DNA of 64,000 nt from Anaerolineales bacterium (GTDB taxonomy: Bacteria > Chloroflexota > Anaerolineae > Anaerolineales > E44-bin32), in assembly GCA_016927115.1 (NCBI GenBank), contig JAFGNH010000025.1, positions 1 through 64,000 on the forward strand, written 5' to 3'. A program made the position numbers and the translations under genes. The notes under the pieces are model-generated. The model did no database searches. It worked only from the letters and a program-made list of their open reading frames with translations, and had not been told where the DNA came from. Every line of letters begins with the position of its first letter. Position 1 is the first letter of the stretch. This document shows, in pieces, positions 40,408 to 47,784 of this stretch.

Positions 40408-41267
40408 GCATTCTGATCAATAAGGATACCCGTGTTCTTGTCCATGGGATAACCGGACGCGAGGGAATGTTTCATTCGTCTCAGATGCTGGAGTATGGGA
40501 CCAATGTAGTCGCCGGTGTGACACCTGGCAAAGGTGGAGAGTGGGTACTGGGAGGAAAGGTTCCGGTTTTTGACACTGCGAAGCGCGCAGTTGAAACAAC
40601 CGGGGCCAACTGTTCTGTATTATTCGTTCCGGCACGGTTTTCTGAAGACGCTATGCTCGAGGCGGCGGATGCTGGTGTGGATCTGATCATCTGTATCACC
40701 GAAGGAATCCCTGTTCAGAGTATGATGCGGGTTACCCGGTATCTCAGCCAGATTGGAACGAGATTAGTAGGGCCAAATTGTCCTGGTTTGTTGTCACCGG
40801 GTGAAAGCAAAGTTGGTATCATACCCGGGCATATCACAAAACCAGGCCATGTTGGCGTGGTTTCCCGCTCAGGCACACTGACCTATGAAGTACTTTATGC
40901 ACTCCTGCAACATGGCATGGGGGTTTCCACCTGTGTCGGGATTGGCGGAGATCCTGTTATCGGGACTTCTTTCACAGATGTTCTCGCGCTTTTTGAAGAT
41001 GACCCACAGACAGAAAGTGTTGTCCTTATCGGTGAAATCGGTGGAATAGATGAGGAACTGGCAGCAGAGTATGTCTCGGATCATATGACAAAGAAAGTTG
41101 TGGGATTTATCGCCGGACGTTCTGCTCCTCCCGGAAAAAGAATGGGACATGCTGGAGCGATCGTTGAAGGTGGGACAGGCCTGGCGAAGGATAAAGTTGA
41201 AGCATTGGAGCGGGCTGGGGTTGCGGTTGCCGCGAATCCAGAGGAAATTCCAGATTTGATTGATTAA
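40404..41267 (+). CDS. sucD: Succinate--CoA ligase alpha subunit
   Basis: 287-residue alpha subunit. CoA-binding Rossmann domain ([33 protein letters not shown]), [12 protein letters not shown], and the phosphohistidine in [10 protein letters not shown]. The ATG overlaps the sucC stop as ATGA, giving matched subunit synthesis. Confidence 0.97.
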   Translation: MSILINKDTRVLVHGITGREGMFHSSQMLEYGTNVVAGVTPGKGGEWVLGGKVPVFDTAKRAVETTGANCSVLFVPARFSEDAMLEAADAGVDLIICITEGIPVQSMMRVTRYLSQIGTRLVGPNCPGLLSPGESKVGIIPGHITKPGHVGVVSRSGTLTYEVLYALLQHGMGVSTCVGIGGDPVIGTSFTDVLALFEDDPQTESVVLIGEIGGIDEELAAEYVSDHMTKKVVGFIAGRSAPPGKRMGHAGAIVEGGTGLAKDKVEALERAGVAVAANPEEIPDLID

Positions 41268-41280
41268 GAGGACGGATCAG

Positions 41281-41318
41281 CACTCCTGAAGGTTGTACCT
41301 CGGGCACCTTCAGGAGTG
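41281..41318 (+). promoter_or_regulatory. Strong hairpin in the sucD-rsmD gap, next to the rsmD ribosome binding site
   Basis: 13-bp perfect stem CACTCCTGAAGGT (41281-41293) with 41306-41318, loop 12 nt. No T-run follows, so it is not a standard terminator; the rsmD site AGGAGG begins only five bases after it (41324). Confidence 0.55.
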
Positions 41319-41334
41319 TATCCAGGAGGTTAGT

Positions 41335-41898
41335 TTGGCAGGGTTAAGAGTAATAGCCGGGAAGGCAAAGGGCAGGAAGCTTCTCATGGTACCGGGTGAT
41401 TCAACCAGGCCGGTCAGTGACAGGGTTAAAGAGGCGTTCTTCAATATTATCGGCCCGGATATTCAGGATGCTGTGTTTCTGGATCTGTTCGCAGGAACCG
41501 GCAGTGTAGGCATTGAAGCACTGAGCCGCGGTGCCGCGGAGGTTGTGCTGGTTGATCGTGATAGGCAGGCAATCAGGACAATCGAACAGAATTTAATAAA
41601 CACAAATCTTAAAGAAAATGCTGTTGTTCTGAATCGGGATGCTTTTAAATCCCTGGGGCAGTTTAAGGATAAGCGCTTTGATTATGTATACATTGCGCCT
41701 CCGCAGTATATAGGGCTTTGGAAACAAGCACTGCTGGCTCTGGATCAGAAGCCGGATTGCCTGTATCCGGATGCTATGGTGATTATTCAGATACATCCCC
41801 GAGAATTTGAGGAGCTGGAGCTTCAAGCCCTGAACAAAATTGATAAACGGAAGTATGGCAATACGCTTCTCGTCTTTTATGAGTATCCCGGAACCTAA
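41335..41898 (+). CDS. rsmD: 16S rRNA (guanine966-N2)-methyltransferase RsmD
   Basis: 187-residue class I methyltransferase. Opening RVIAGKAKGRKL, STRPVSDRVKEAFFNII, SAM motif FLDLFAGTGSVGIEALSRG and the acidic VLVDRD are typical of RsmD. The catalytic (D/N)PPY is IAPPQY here, so Asp/Asn is replaced and Tyr is shifted by one residue. The start is TTG at 41335, five nt after AGGAGG. The 3' end overlaps the convergent Nudix gene by 4 bp. Confidence 0.9.
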   Translation: MAGLRVIAGKAKGRKLLMVPGDSTRPVSDRVKEAFFNIIGPDIQDAVFLDLFAGTGSVGIEALSRGAAEVVLVDRDRQAIRTIEQNLINTNLKENAVVLNRDAFKSLGQFKDKRFDYVYIAPPQYIGLWKQALLALDQKPDCLYPDAMVIIQIHPREFEELELQALNKIDKRKYGNTLLVFYEYPGT

Positions 41899-42434
41899 CT
41901 GCTTTTTTCCACCAGATCCGGGGTGTCCATCTGAATATCCAGCTTCCCCTCGTCGGTGTATTGGTACAGGGCTGCAAAGGGCGGGCTCTTTCCCGCGAGC
42001 ACAGCAATGGATTTTTCTATCAGCATGGGGGTGTCTTCCATCAGGGGCAGGCTTTTGAGATCCTCTATGGAAATCCAACTTGCTTCTCCTTCAGGGGAGA
42101 CAAGTAGTGCTTCTGATGCGATCATACGTAGTCCTCCAGCAAATATATAAAGTGCTATACCGGGGCTGCTTGCGGTGTTTATCATTACTGTACCGCAGAG
42201 CTGCAGTGAATCGGGTACAAGACCAGTTTCCTCCTCAATCTCACGTAGAGCTGAGCGGAAGATGGATTCCCCCTGATCAACATGGCCTCCTATGCCGTTG
42301 TACTTCCCAGCCCAGGTCCCTTTTAATCCGCTGTATCTGATGAGGAGCACCTTGTTCTCACTGAACAGAAAACACAAGGTGCGGGGAATGACAGTATATT
42401 TTCTTGTTTCGATACGCTGCTTCTTCTCATTCAT
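41895..42434 (-). CDS. Nudix hydrolase
   Basis: A 179-residue hydrolase of nucleoside diphosphate-linked substrates. The Nudix box GX5EX7REUXEEXGU is complete in GGHVDQGESIFRSALREIEEETGLV (box residues only are diagnostic). The N-terminal RTLCFLFSENKVLLIRY and the WAGKYNGIGGH segment resemble MutT-like 8-oxo-dGTPases. GAGGTAA precedes the ATG. Substrate unknown. Confidence 0.93.
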   Translation of the reverse strand: MNEKKQRIETRKYTVIPRTLCFLFSENKVLLIRYSGLKGTWAGKYNGIGGHVDQGESIFRSALREIEEETGLVPDSLQLCGTVMINTASSPGIALYIFAGGLRMIASEALLVSPEGEASWISIEDLKSLPLMEDTPMLIEKSIAVLAGKSPPFAALYQYTDEGKLDIQMDTPDLVEKSS

Positions 42435-42823
42435 CAGTTACCTCTATGGATCGATCTTTATTGGTTGTTAATGATATCTTACCTGATCGTATCTGCATGC
42501 CAACTCTTTTCGAATTCTTTTTAAGGGTACCGCGAGAATCCCCGCAGACAGAATTGGATGGACTGTGCTGTATAGTATATGGGAAAGCACTACACACTGG
42601 CAGGTGAAGTACGCTTTTTGATATCCTTCAGCTGCCTGTCTCACAAGGAGGTATCTGACAGTTGTAATTTCCAGTTATTAACTTTTCATATATGCAAAAA
42701 GGCAGCAATCGAGCTTCTGAGGCTTCCTGGCAGGCCTGAATACAATCCTGGAAACCGTAGCAAATTTCCCCTTCAGACCTCGAAGACCAGAGTCGGGATG
42801 TCAGGAACTGGTCAGGATTTTGT
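42435..42823. other. Intergenic stretch upstream of the SPFH pair
   Basis: About 390 bp with no convincing gene; short open frames here lack ribosome binding sites. The Nudix gene promoter must lie at its left end but was not recognised. Confidence 0.45.
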
Positions 42824-42852
42824 TTGCCCTTCAGTTTGGGTATGGCTATAAT
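42824..42852 (+). promoter_or_regulatory. Promoter of the SPFH operon
   Basis: TTGCCC (42824-42829), 17-bp spacer, TATAAT (42847-42852). Confidence 0.6.
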
Positions 42853-42900
42853 CAAATCAGTGAATCAGGAGATAATAAACGAGTAGATGAGGAGAAAAAG

Positions 42901-43416
42901 ATGACTGACCCGCTTGGAAAAATATCTGAAGGACAAGGAGTAGTAGCCAAGATCCGCAACTTCCTTTCCGGCTTTATTGGGTATGTTGAAGCAGGAAATC
43001 GACGTACAGCCGATAAAATGCTGCGCGAAACGATATCGATGCGTTTTGAGGAGCAGTGGTCGCGGATGTCAGAACTCCAGCGAGAATTTATCAGCAGTGG
43101 TAATCTCGAATTGGTGGATGATCTGGAAGCTGCTGCCATAAAAATCAGGACCTTTGCAGACCGGATTAAGACAGCATCCTACGGCTATAGCGGCTTTTTT
43201 GATGCTGTCAACATAAATAAGGATGAGATTCAGAAATTGTACGAGTTTGACCTGTCGATGTTGGAGAAAAGTGAACAGGTCGGCCGGGCAGTGGATAATG
43301 TCGAGCAATCTATTGGAACTGATGGTTTGCCTGCATCCATTCGCAACCTGGTCAGCTTAAGCCAGGAAGTGATTGATATCTACAATCGTCGTGAGGAAGT
43401 GATCCTGTCGATCTGA
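42901..43416 (+). CDS. Helical protein of unknown function, partner of the SPFH protein
   Basis: A 171-residue soluble, largely helical protein without Cys or TM helices. The ATG at 42901 follows GAGGAG by 6 nt. It is 40 bp upstream of the SPFH gene and shares its promoter. The pattern (long amphipathic helices, many Glu/Arg) would fit a membrane-stress or filament-forming partner, but no family was recognised. Confidence 0.75.
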   Translation: MTDPLGKISEGQGVVAKIRNFLSGFIGYVEAGNRRTADKMLRETISMRFEEQWSRMSELQREFISSGNLELVDDLEAAAIKIRTFADRIKTASYGYSGFFDAVNINKDEIQKLYEFDLSMLEKSEQVGRAVDNVEQSIGTDGLPASIRNLVSLSQEVIDIYNRREEVILSI

Positions 43417-43456
43417 GGAATCTCGGATCGAATTGTTCAATGAGGAGTATAAAAAA

Positions 43457-44497
43457 ATGGCGAGAATCTTTGATGTAATTGAATATCCGAATGAGATGCG
43501 TGATGAAATAGTGCATCGTTTCCCGGAGACAGGTTCCGGCGATTTTCGAATTGGCAGCCAGGTGATTGTTCGGGAATCGCAGAATGCTGTTTTCTACCGC
43601 GACGGTAAAGCTCTGGATAACTTTGGCCCCGGCCGGCACACGATTACTACAGCCAATGTGCCGGTTCTGATTGATTTTATCGGCAAAGCGTTCAACGACC
43701 GCACTCCTTTCACTGCTGAGGTTTATTATGTGTCGATGCGTGAATTTGCTGAGCAGAAATGGGGAACACCTCAGCCGATCATCGTTCGCAATCCTGGCAT
43801 GGGGTTGGGAGTAGCGCTGCTCCAGGGGTTCGGAACCTACAGCTTTGAAGTATCGGATCCTCAGCAGTTTGTCACTCAGATCGTGGGAACCTCAGGCTCA
43901 TATCGCACAGTCGAAATTGAGAACCGTCTCCGGTCGATGCTGATCTCCAAAATGGCTGATCTGCTTGGCGAAACAACGGCAGCAAAGAGTGTTCCAGAGT
44001 TGATTGCGCTGACTGAGGAGATGGGAAGCGGGGTCCGTGCCAAATCACAGGATGATTTCAAGGCAATCGGCCTGACGCTGAAGAGCTTCTATATTGAAAG
44101 CCTCAAACCCTCTGACAAATCAGCAGAGGAACTTCGTGCAATGGGTATGCTCGATATGGCAACCTATACCCAGCTGCAAGCGGCAGACGCGATGCGGGAT
44201 GCGGCACAGAATCCGAGCGGTGGTGCAGGCCTTACCGCAGGCATCGGAGCAGGGATGGGGATCGGAAATGTTCTGAGCCAATCCCTTTCTCAGGGAATGA
44301 ATGCCCCGGGCGCTGCACCTGCGGCAGGCGCTCCAGCAGTTCCTGATGTTATGACACCAACAGAAGCTGCTTCTTATCTGAAGGTGGCGGAAGAAGACGT
44401 TGTTGCTGCGATCGAGGAAGGCCAGTTGAAGGCCAAGAAGATCGGAAAGGCGTATCGGATCAGTAAAGAAGCACTGGATGAATTTCTGAGCAGCTGA
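43457..44497 (+). CDS. YdjI-like SPFH protein with C-terminal excisionase-type HTH domain
   Basis: A 346-residue protein. Residues 1-245 match the YdjI/'virion core protein' branch of the SPFH superfamily (ARIFDVIEYPNEMRDEIVHRFPE, SQVIVRESQNAVFYRDGKALDNFGPGRHT). A Gly/Ala/Met-rich linker (about 250-298) follows, and residues 300-346 (TPTEAASYLKVAEEDVVAAI...AYRISKEALDEFL) look like a MerR/excisionase-family helix-turn-helix instead of the more usual zinc ribbon. ATG at 43457 has GAGGAG upstream. It probably assembles at membranes; what the HTH binds is open. Confidence 0.87.
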   Translation: MARIFDVIEYPNEMRDEIVHRFPETGSGDFRIGSQVIVRESQNAVFYRDGKALDNFGPGRHTITTANVPVLIDFIGKAFNDRTPFTAEVYYVSMREFAEQKWGTPQPIIVRNPGMGLGVALLQGFGTYSFEVSDPQQFVTQIVGTSGSYRTVEIENRLRSMLISKMADLLGETTAAKSVPELIALTEEMGSGVRAKSQDDFKAIGLTLKSFYIESLKPSDKSAEELRAMGMLDMATYTQLQAADAMRDAAQNPSGGAGLTAGIGAGMGIGNVLSQSLSQGMNAPGAAPAAGAPAVPDVMTPTEAASYLKVAEEDVVAAIEEGQLKAKKIGKAYRISKEALDEFLSS

Positions 44498-44521
44498 TTT
44501 TCATCTCACTTCAAAAAGCGG

Positions 44522-44550
44522 AAAGCCGTCCTTCTCAGGGCGGCTTTTTT
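44522..44550 (+). terminator. Terminator of the SPFH operon
   Basis: 10-bp stem (44522-44531 with 44538-44547, one G-T wobble), 6-nt loop, then T-run. Confidence 0.85.
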
Positions 44551-44576
44551 GTTTAATCCGGAACTGTCAGGGTTTA

Positions 44577-45251
44577 TCAGGAGAACTGTTCGATAAGGCG
44601 GGAAGTATCTTCCTCTGAGAGTGGGGAGCCTTTCGGAAGTTTACGAAGCAGAGGTTTGATTTTCTTCTGGTGTACACAGAGCACAGGAGCGTTTTCCAGA
44701 TTTACTTCTGCATCGCGATGAAGGAAGACTACGATAGGTGTCAGGGTGACCACGGTTTCAGGCAGGACGGACTTGAACTTTTTCCGGGCGGCTCCAATAT
44801 TACGTTCGATCTGAGCTGCAAGGTCTCTGTTCTTTGTTTTCTTTGTTTTGTTGTTCTTTTTTGTTTTGAGGGAATACCATTTCCCATCTTCGTAGAGGAC
44901 CTTTCCGTTGTCCAGTGCGGGGATAAGCGAATATACGCCTGTTGGTGAGACAAGAACATGATCAGCTCCCAGTTTGAATTGGAACAGATGGAAGTTCGAA
45001 TCCAATCCTTTAACCGACGCTGCGATCATTTCATCCACGCGTGGTTGTCTTGACCAGCGGTTGATCATACCGATCCCGATCTGAGAGCTGAATAACCCTA
45101 TCATTGCCAGAATGAAAATGGTGTTGATATACTCCGGTTTCGACATGGAAAGCAACAGCGCGATAACCATGACCGCCAGGCCTCCGAAAGAAAGTATCTT
45201 TCCGATTTTGGCTTTAAGCTTGATTCCCACTTTATCAATATAGACTTGCAT
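44577..45251 (-). CDS. Two-TM membrane protein with NERD-like domain
   Basis: A 224-residue protein: a basic N-terminus, two TM helices (about 21-36 and 42-62), then a cytoplasmic domain (DHVLVSPTGVYSLIPALDNGKVLYEDGKWYS...) reminiscent of NERD nuclease-related domains, with a Lys-rich loop. The catalytic residues of NERD nucleases are not clear, so nuclease activity is doubtful. It follows plsX by 58 bp on the same strand. Confidence 0.65.
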   Translation of the reverse strand: MQVYIDKVGIKLKAKIGKILSFGGLAVMVIALLLSMSKPEYINTIFILAMIGLFSSQIGIGMINRWSRQPRVDEMIAASVKGLDSNFHLFQFKLGADHVLVSPTGVYSLIPALDNGKVLYEDGKWYSLKTKKNNKTKKTKNRDLAAQIERNIGAARKKFKSVLPETVVTLTPIVVFLHRDAEVNLENAPVLCVHQKKIKPLLRKLPKGSPLSEEDTSRLIEQFS

Positions 45252-45309
45252 ACCTACTCCTGTATCAAAAAAAATGTCCTGATAAGGAAACCCTGTTTCA
45301 GGAAGTCGA

Positions 45310-46293
45310 TTATTTTATGCCCGATTGCATCGCTGCAAGCAGATTATGCTCTACAGCTTTTCGGGCTTCTCCGATGGCACTGACCAGAGCCCGGGCATCG
45401 GATCTGCCATGACCAACAAAAACAAGACCCTGTACACCGAGCAGTGGAGCTCCACCGTATTCAGAGGGGTCAAGGATTGAAAAAACACGTTTGAAGGCCG
45501 GTTTCGCCAGCAGTCCTCCGAGGCTGGTAATAGCGCCGGCCTGGATTTGTTCCTTGATCAACTCCACAAGGAATTTCGCCACAGCTTCGCTCGATTTAAT
45601 CAGAATGTTTCCGTAAAAGCCATCTGTTACGACAACATCTGCTTCACCGGCGAAAACCTCCTTGGGTTCAAGGTTGCCAATAAAATTCAATCCACTTTCC
45701 TTCAGCAGCGGAAAAGTATCCTTCACCAGCTGGTTTCCTTTTCCTTCTTCCTCACCGTTTGAAAGAAGCCCCACGCGAGGTTCCGGGATGCCATGAACTT
45801 TTTGTGCGTACAGGGACCCGAGCCTGGCGAATTGCAGCAGATATTCAGGTTTACAGTCTGTGTTGGCTCCGACATCGATAACAATTGCAGTGCCATTGGC
45901 CACAGGAACGGTTGGCGCAAGGGCCGGGCGTTTCACTCCGGGGATTCGGCCCAGACGGAAGATAGCGTTTACCAGCGCACCACCTGTGTTTCCTGCTGTA
46001 ACGAATGCATCCGCTTTATCCTCTTTGAGGAGATCCATACCTACAGCCATTGAACTGGAAGCTTTCTGACGGGCGGTTCTGGCGGGTTTATCTGTCATCT
46101 GGAAGACCTCGGAAGCATGGATGATTTCCACCAGTCCGGTTTCAGGCTCCAGGGCCTCCAGTTTTGGCTTGAGTTCCTCTTCCTTTCCTACCAGCAGAAC
46201 AGGATCTCCCCATTTCTTCGCAGCCAGGACAGCTGCCTCCACTTCGGGAATCGGACAGGTATCACTGCCCATGGCATCAAGAACAATTCTCAT
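45310..46293 (-). CDS. plsX: Phosphate acyltransferase PlsX
   Basis: Makes acyl-phosphate from acyl-ACP for the PlsX/PlsY route of phosphatidic acid synthesis; peripheral membrane. 327 residues with the family start MRIVLDAMGSD, ASSSMAVGMDLLKEDKADAFVTAGNTGG, IDVGANTDCKPEYLLQFA and NGEEEGKGN. Length is standard. The upstream region is shared with the divergent tRNA-Leu promoter. Confidence 0.96.
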   Translation of the reverse strand: MRIVLDAMGSDTCPIPEVEAAVLAAKKWGDPVLLVGKEEELKPKLEALEPETGLVEIIHASEVFQMTDKPARTARQKASSSMAVGMDLLKEDKADAFVTAGNTGGALVNAIFRLGRIPGVKRPALAPTVPVANGTAIVIDVGANTDCKPEYLLQFARLGSLYAQKVHGIPEPRVGLLSNGEEEGKGNQLVKDTFPLLKESGLNFIGNLEPKEVFAGEADVVVTDGFYGNILIKSSEAVAKFLVELIKEQIQAGAITSLGGLLAKPAFKRVFSILDPSEYGGAPLLGVQGLVFVGHGRSDARALVSAIGEARKAVEHNLLAAMQSGIK

Positions 46294-46326
46294 TTGTGAT
46301 TTCTCCCAACTTTTTTATACCGCGGG

Positions 46327-46354
46327 TTGACTTTCCCGGTTCATAGGCTATAAT
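46327..46354 (+). promoter_or_regulatory. Promoter of tRNA-Leu
   Basis: TTGACT (46327-46332), 16-bp spacer, TATAAT (46349-46354), about 21 bp before the mature tRNA. Confidence 0.7.
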
Positions 46355-46374
46355 ACCGCGGAATTCAGATAATT

Positions 46375-46456
46375 GCGCTGGTGCTGGAACTGGCAGACAG
46401 GCATGGTTGAGGGCCATGTGTCGCAAGACGTGCGGGTTCGACCCCCGCCCAGCGCA
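46375..46456 (+). tRNA. tRNA-Leu (anticodon GAG)
   Basis: An 82-nt class II tRNA read by eye: acceptor stem GCGCTGG/CCAGCGC with discriminator A, D-arm with GGCAGA as in other leucine tRNAs, anticodon stem CATGG/CCATG with loop TTGAGGG (GAG at positions 34-36, reading CTC/CTT), variable arm with the GTC/GAC stem, and T-arm GCGGG-TTCGACC-CCCGC. CCA is not encoded (CCT follows). Confidence 0.95.
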
Positions 46457-46466
46457 CCTGAAAAGA

Positions 46467-46490
46467 AGCTGCACAGAAGCAGCTATTTTT
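46467..46490 (+). terminator. Terminator of tRNA-Leu
   Basis: 6-bp stem AGCTGC/GCAGCT with a 6-nt loop, then ATTTTT. It may also stop transcripts from the minus-strand LCP-like gene ending at 46509. Confidence 0.6.
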
Positions 46491-46508
46491 GATTCTCTTC
46501 TCTTTTTC

Positions 46509-47243
46509 TTATTCAGGGGACACAGAGTGATAGATCTCTATATGTGTGGTTTCCGGAGCCATGGGAAGCAGAGGGATAGTCAGTGTCAGCAGATGGCTTA
46601 TTTCCGCTGATAGCGAAACATGTTCCGGGATTAACCGGGTAAGCGGCGTGAGATCTGGGGTAACCCCCATGGATGGTGCCTGTTTGCTGAGTGCTATGAA
46701 TATGCGCTGCTGGGTTGAGAGCAGTGCTTCCGAGTCGGTAGAAAGAAAGGTAACCAACCCGATCACCTGGTCCCCATGGAGTTGACCGCCATCAAATTGG
46801 ATACCCCCAAGATAATCAACAAATGTGGAAAAGGCGACTTGATCGAAAACGATCCATTGATCTGGCGTTAACGGCGTTTTCTGTTGTACAGCTGCGAGGA
46901 AGTTGCTGGAAAGACCCTCCGAGTCGGAATACTCGAAACGGGACCGAAGTGAGGAGAGATCCTGTGAGGTGTCGGCAGAACCCACAGGGAGACCAAGCAG
47001 GAAAATATCCTTTGCCGGCAGCCTATACGTCATAAACCATGTCCCAAGAAGCTGTGGATTCTCTGAGTGGAGATTGTCTACCCAGATCAAAAGAAGAGTT
47101 GTTTGTTGTTGGTCGAAGGCTGTTTGTGGTGTCGGTGTAGCCTCTGCTGTTGCAGGCGACCGCATCCAGACACTGAAGAGACCCAGCGCAAAGCAGGCTA
47201 TCGCAACAAGGAAGATGATGGGTGTTGGTGATTTATTTTTCAT
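46509..47243 (-). CDS. LytR-CpsA-Psr-like exported protein, reduced
   Basis: A 244-residue protein with one N-terminal TM helix (about 9-26) and an extracytoplasmic domain that shows part of the LCP pattern: a run of strands (TTLLLIWVD...), then FDQVAFSTFVDYLGGIQFD, which matches the segment of LCP enzymes that transfer wall polymers. The arginine-rich and aspartate residues that bind the pyrophosphate in true LCP enzymes are not seen, so activity is doubtful. Last gene of the ftsZ-containing stretch, 90 bp after the small membrane protein. Confidence 0.65.
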   Translation of the reverse strand: MKNKSPTPIIFLVAIACFALGLFSVWMRSPATAEATPTPQTAFDQQQTTLLLIWVDNLHSENPQLLGTWFMTYRLPAKDIFLLGLPVGSADTSQDLSSLRSRFEYSDSEGLSSNFLAAVQQKTPLTPDQWIVFDQVAFSTFVDYLGGIQFDGGQLHGDQVIGLVTFLSTDSEALLSTQQRIFIALSKQAPSMGVTPDLTPLTRLIPEHVSLSAEISHLLTLTIPLLPMAPETTHIEIYHSVSPE

Positions 47244-47333
47244 AAGCAGTGGACTGATCCTTCAGGCGTCTGCACTTGAGATTGTACTCTGGTGCACGTG
47301 AAGCCGCAATCAGCCCACCGGAAATCTACTGGG

Positions 47334-47537
47334 TCAGAATAGAATCACCTGGAGTAATCCCCCTGCGGCCCAGCCAAGAATATAAGCCACGCTTCCCCAG
47401 AGAAGAATCGGTGCGTATCGTACGATCACTTGAACCGTATCCTTATTCTCCAGGGCGAATTCAGCCAGCACAACCAGCATACGCCAGAATGTTAACTGGA
47501 CCTGTATTCCCGCAGGAGTGGCTAAAATTTTCTGCAT
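47334..47537 (-). CDS. Small membrane protein downstream of ftsZ
   Basis: A 67-residue protein with a central/C-terminal TM region (about 40-66). AAGGAGAAGAACA precedes the ATG, so translation is likely. It lies 13 bp after the 77-residue gene. Function unknown; its position suggests a divisome-related role, but nothing proves it. Confidence 0.6.
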   Translation of the reverse strand: MQKILATPAGIQVQLTFWRMLVVLAEFALENKDTVQVIVRYAPILLWGSVAYILGWAAGGLLQVILF

Positions 47538-47550
47538 TGTTCTTCTCCTT

Positions 47551-47784
47551 CTACCTGGATGTGCTTATACGCAGGATACGGCCGTGGGAATCGGTAGTCA
47601 CCCGTACAATTCGATTGAGAGATTTCCCACCGGGAAGGTTTACTTTACCCCGATAAATCAGCAGGTAGTGAAAACTCCCATTGGGGACTGATTGCCGGCT
47701 GACAGTAGGCCGCGCCCCAGACATTTCTGGAAATTGGCGAGAGACTTTTTTGTTTATTTTTGAAATAGCATCTCTGTCTACCAT
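47551..47784 (-). CDS. Small basic protein coupled to ftsZ
   Basis: A 77-residue, Arg/Lys-rich protein with beta-strand pattern in its second half (FHYLLIYRGKVNLPGGKSL, RIVRVTTDSHGRILRIS). Its ATG overlaps the ftsZ stop (TAATG), so it is translated with ftsZ. The second half resembles the last ~40 residues of the C25-like protease at 50.3 kb (IYSHIG...HYIFTF...ARVTIDHTGKIMKLVVSK), suggesting a shared small fold. Role unknown. Confidence 0.65.
   Translation of the reverse strand: MVDRDAISKINKKVSRQFPEMSGARPTVSRQSVPNGSFHYLLIYRGKVNLPGGKSLNRIVRVTTDSHGRILRISTSR

Noticed and set aside
41895-41898. Four-base overlap of rsmD and the Nudix gene as a sign of frameshift
   Set aside because: Both proteins have complete, normal-length domains; it is simply a tail-to-tail overlap.
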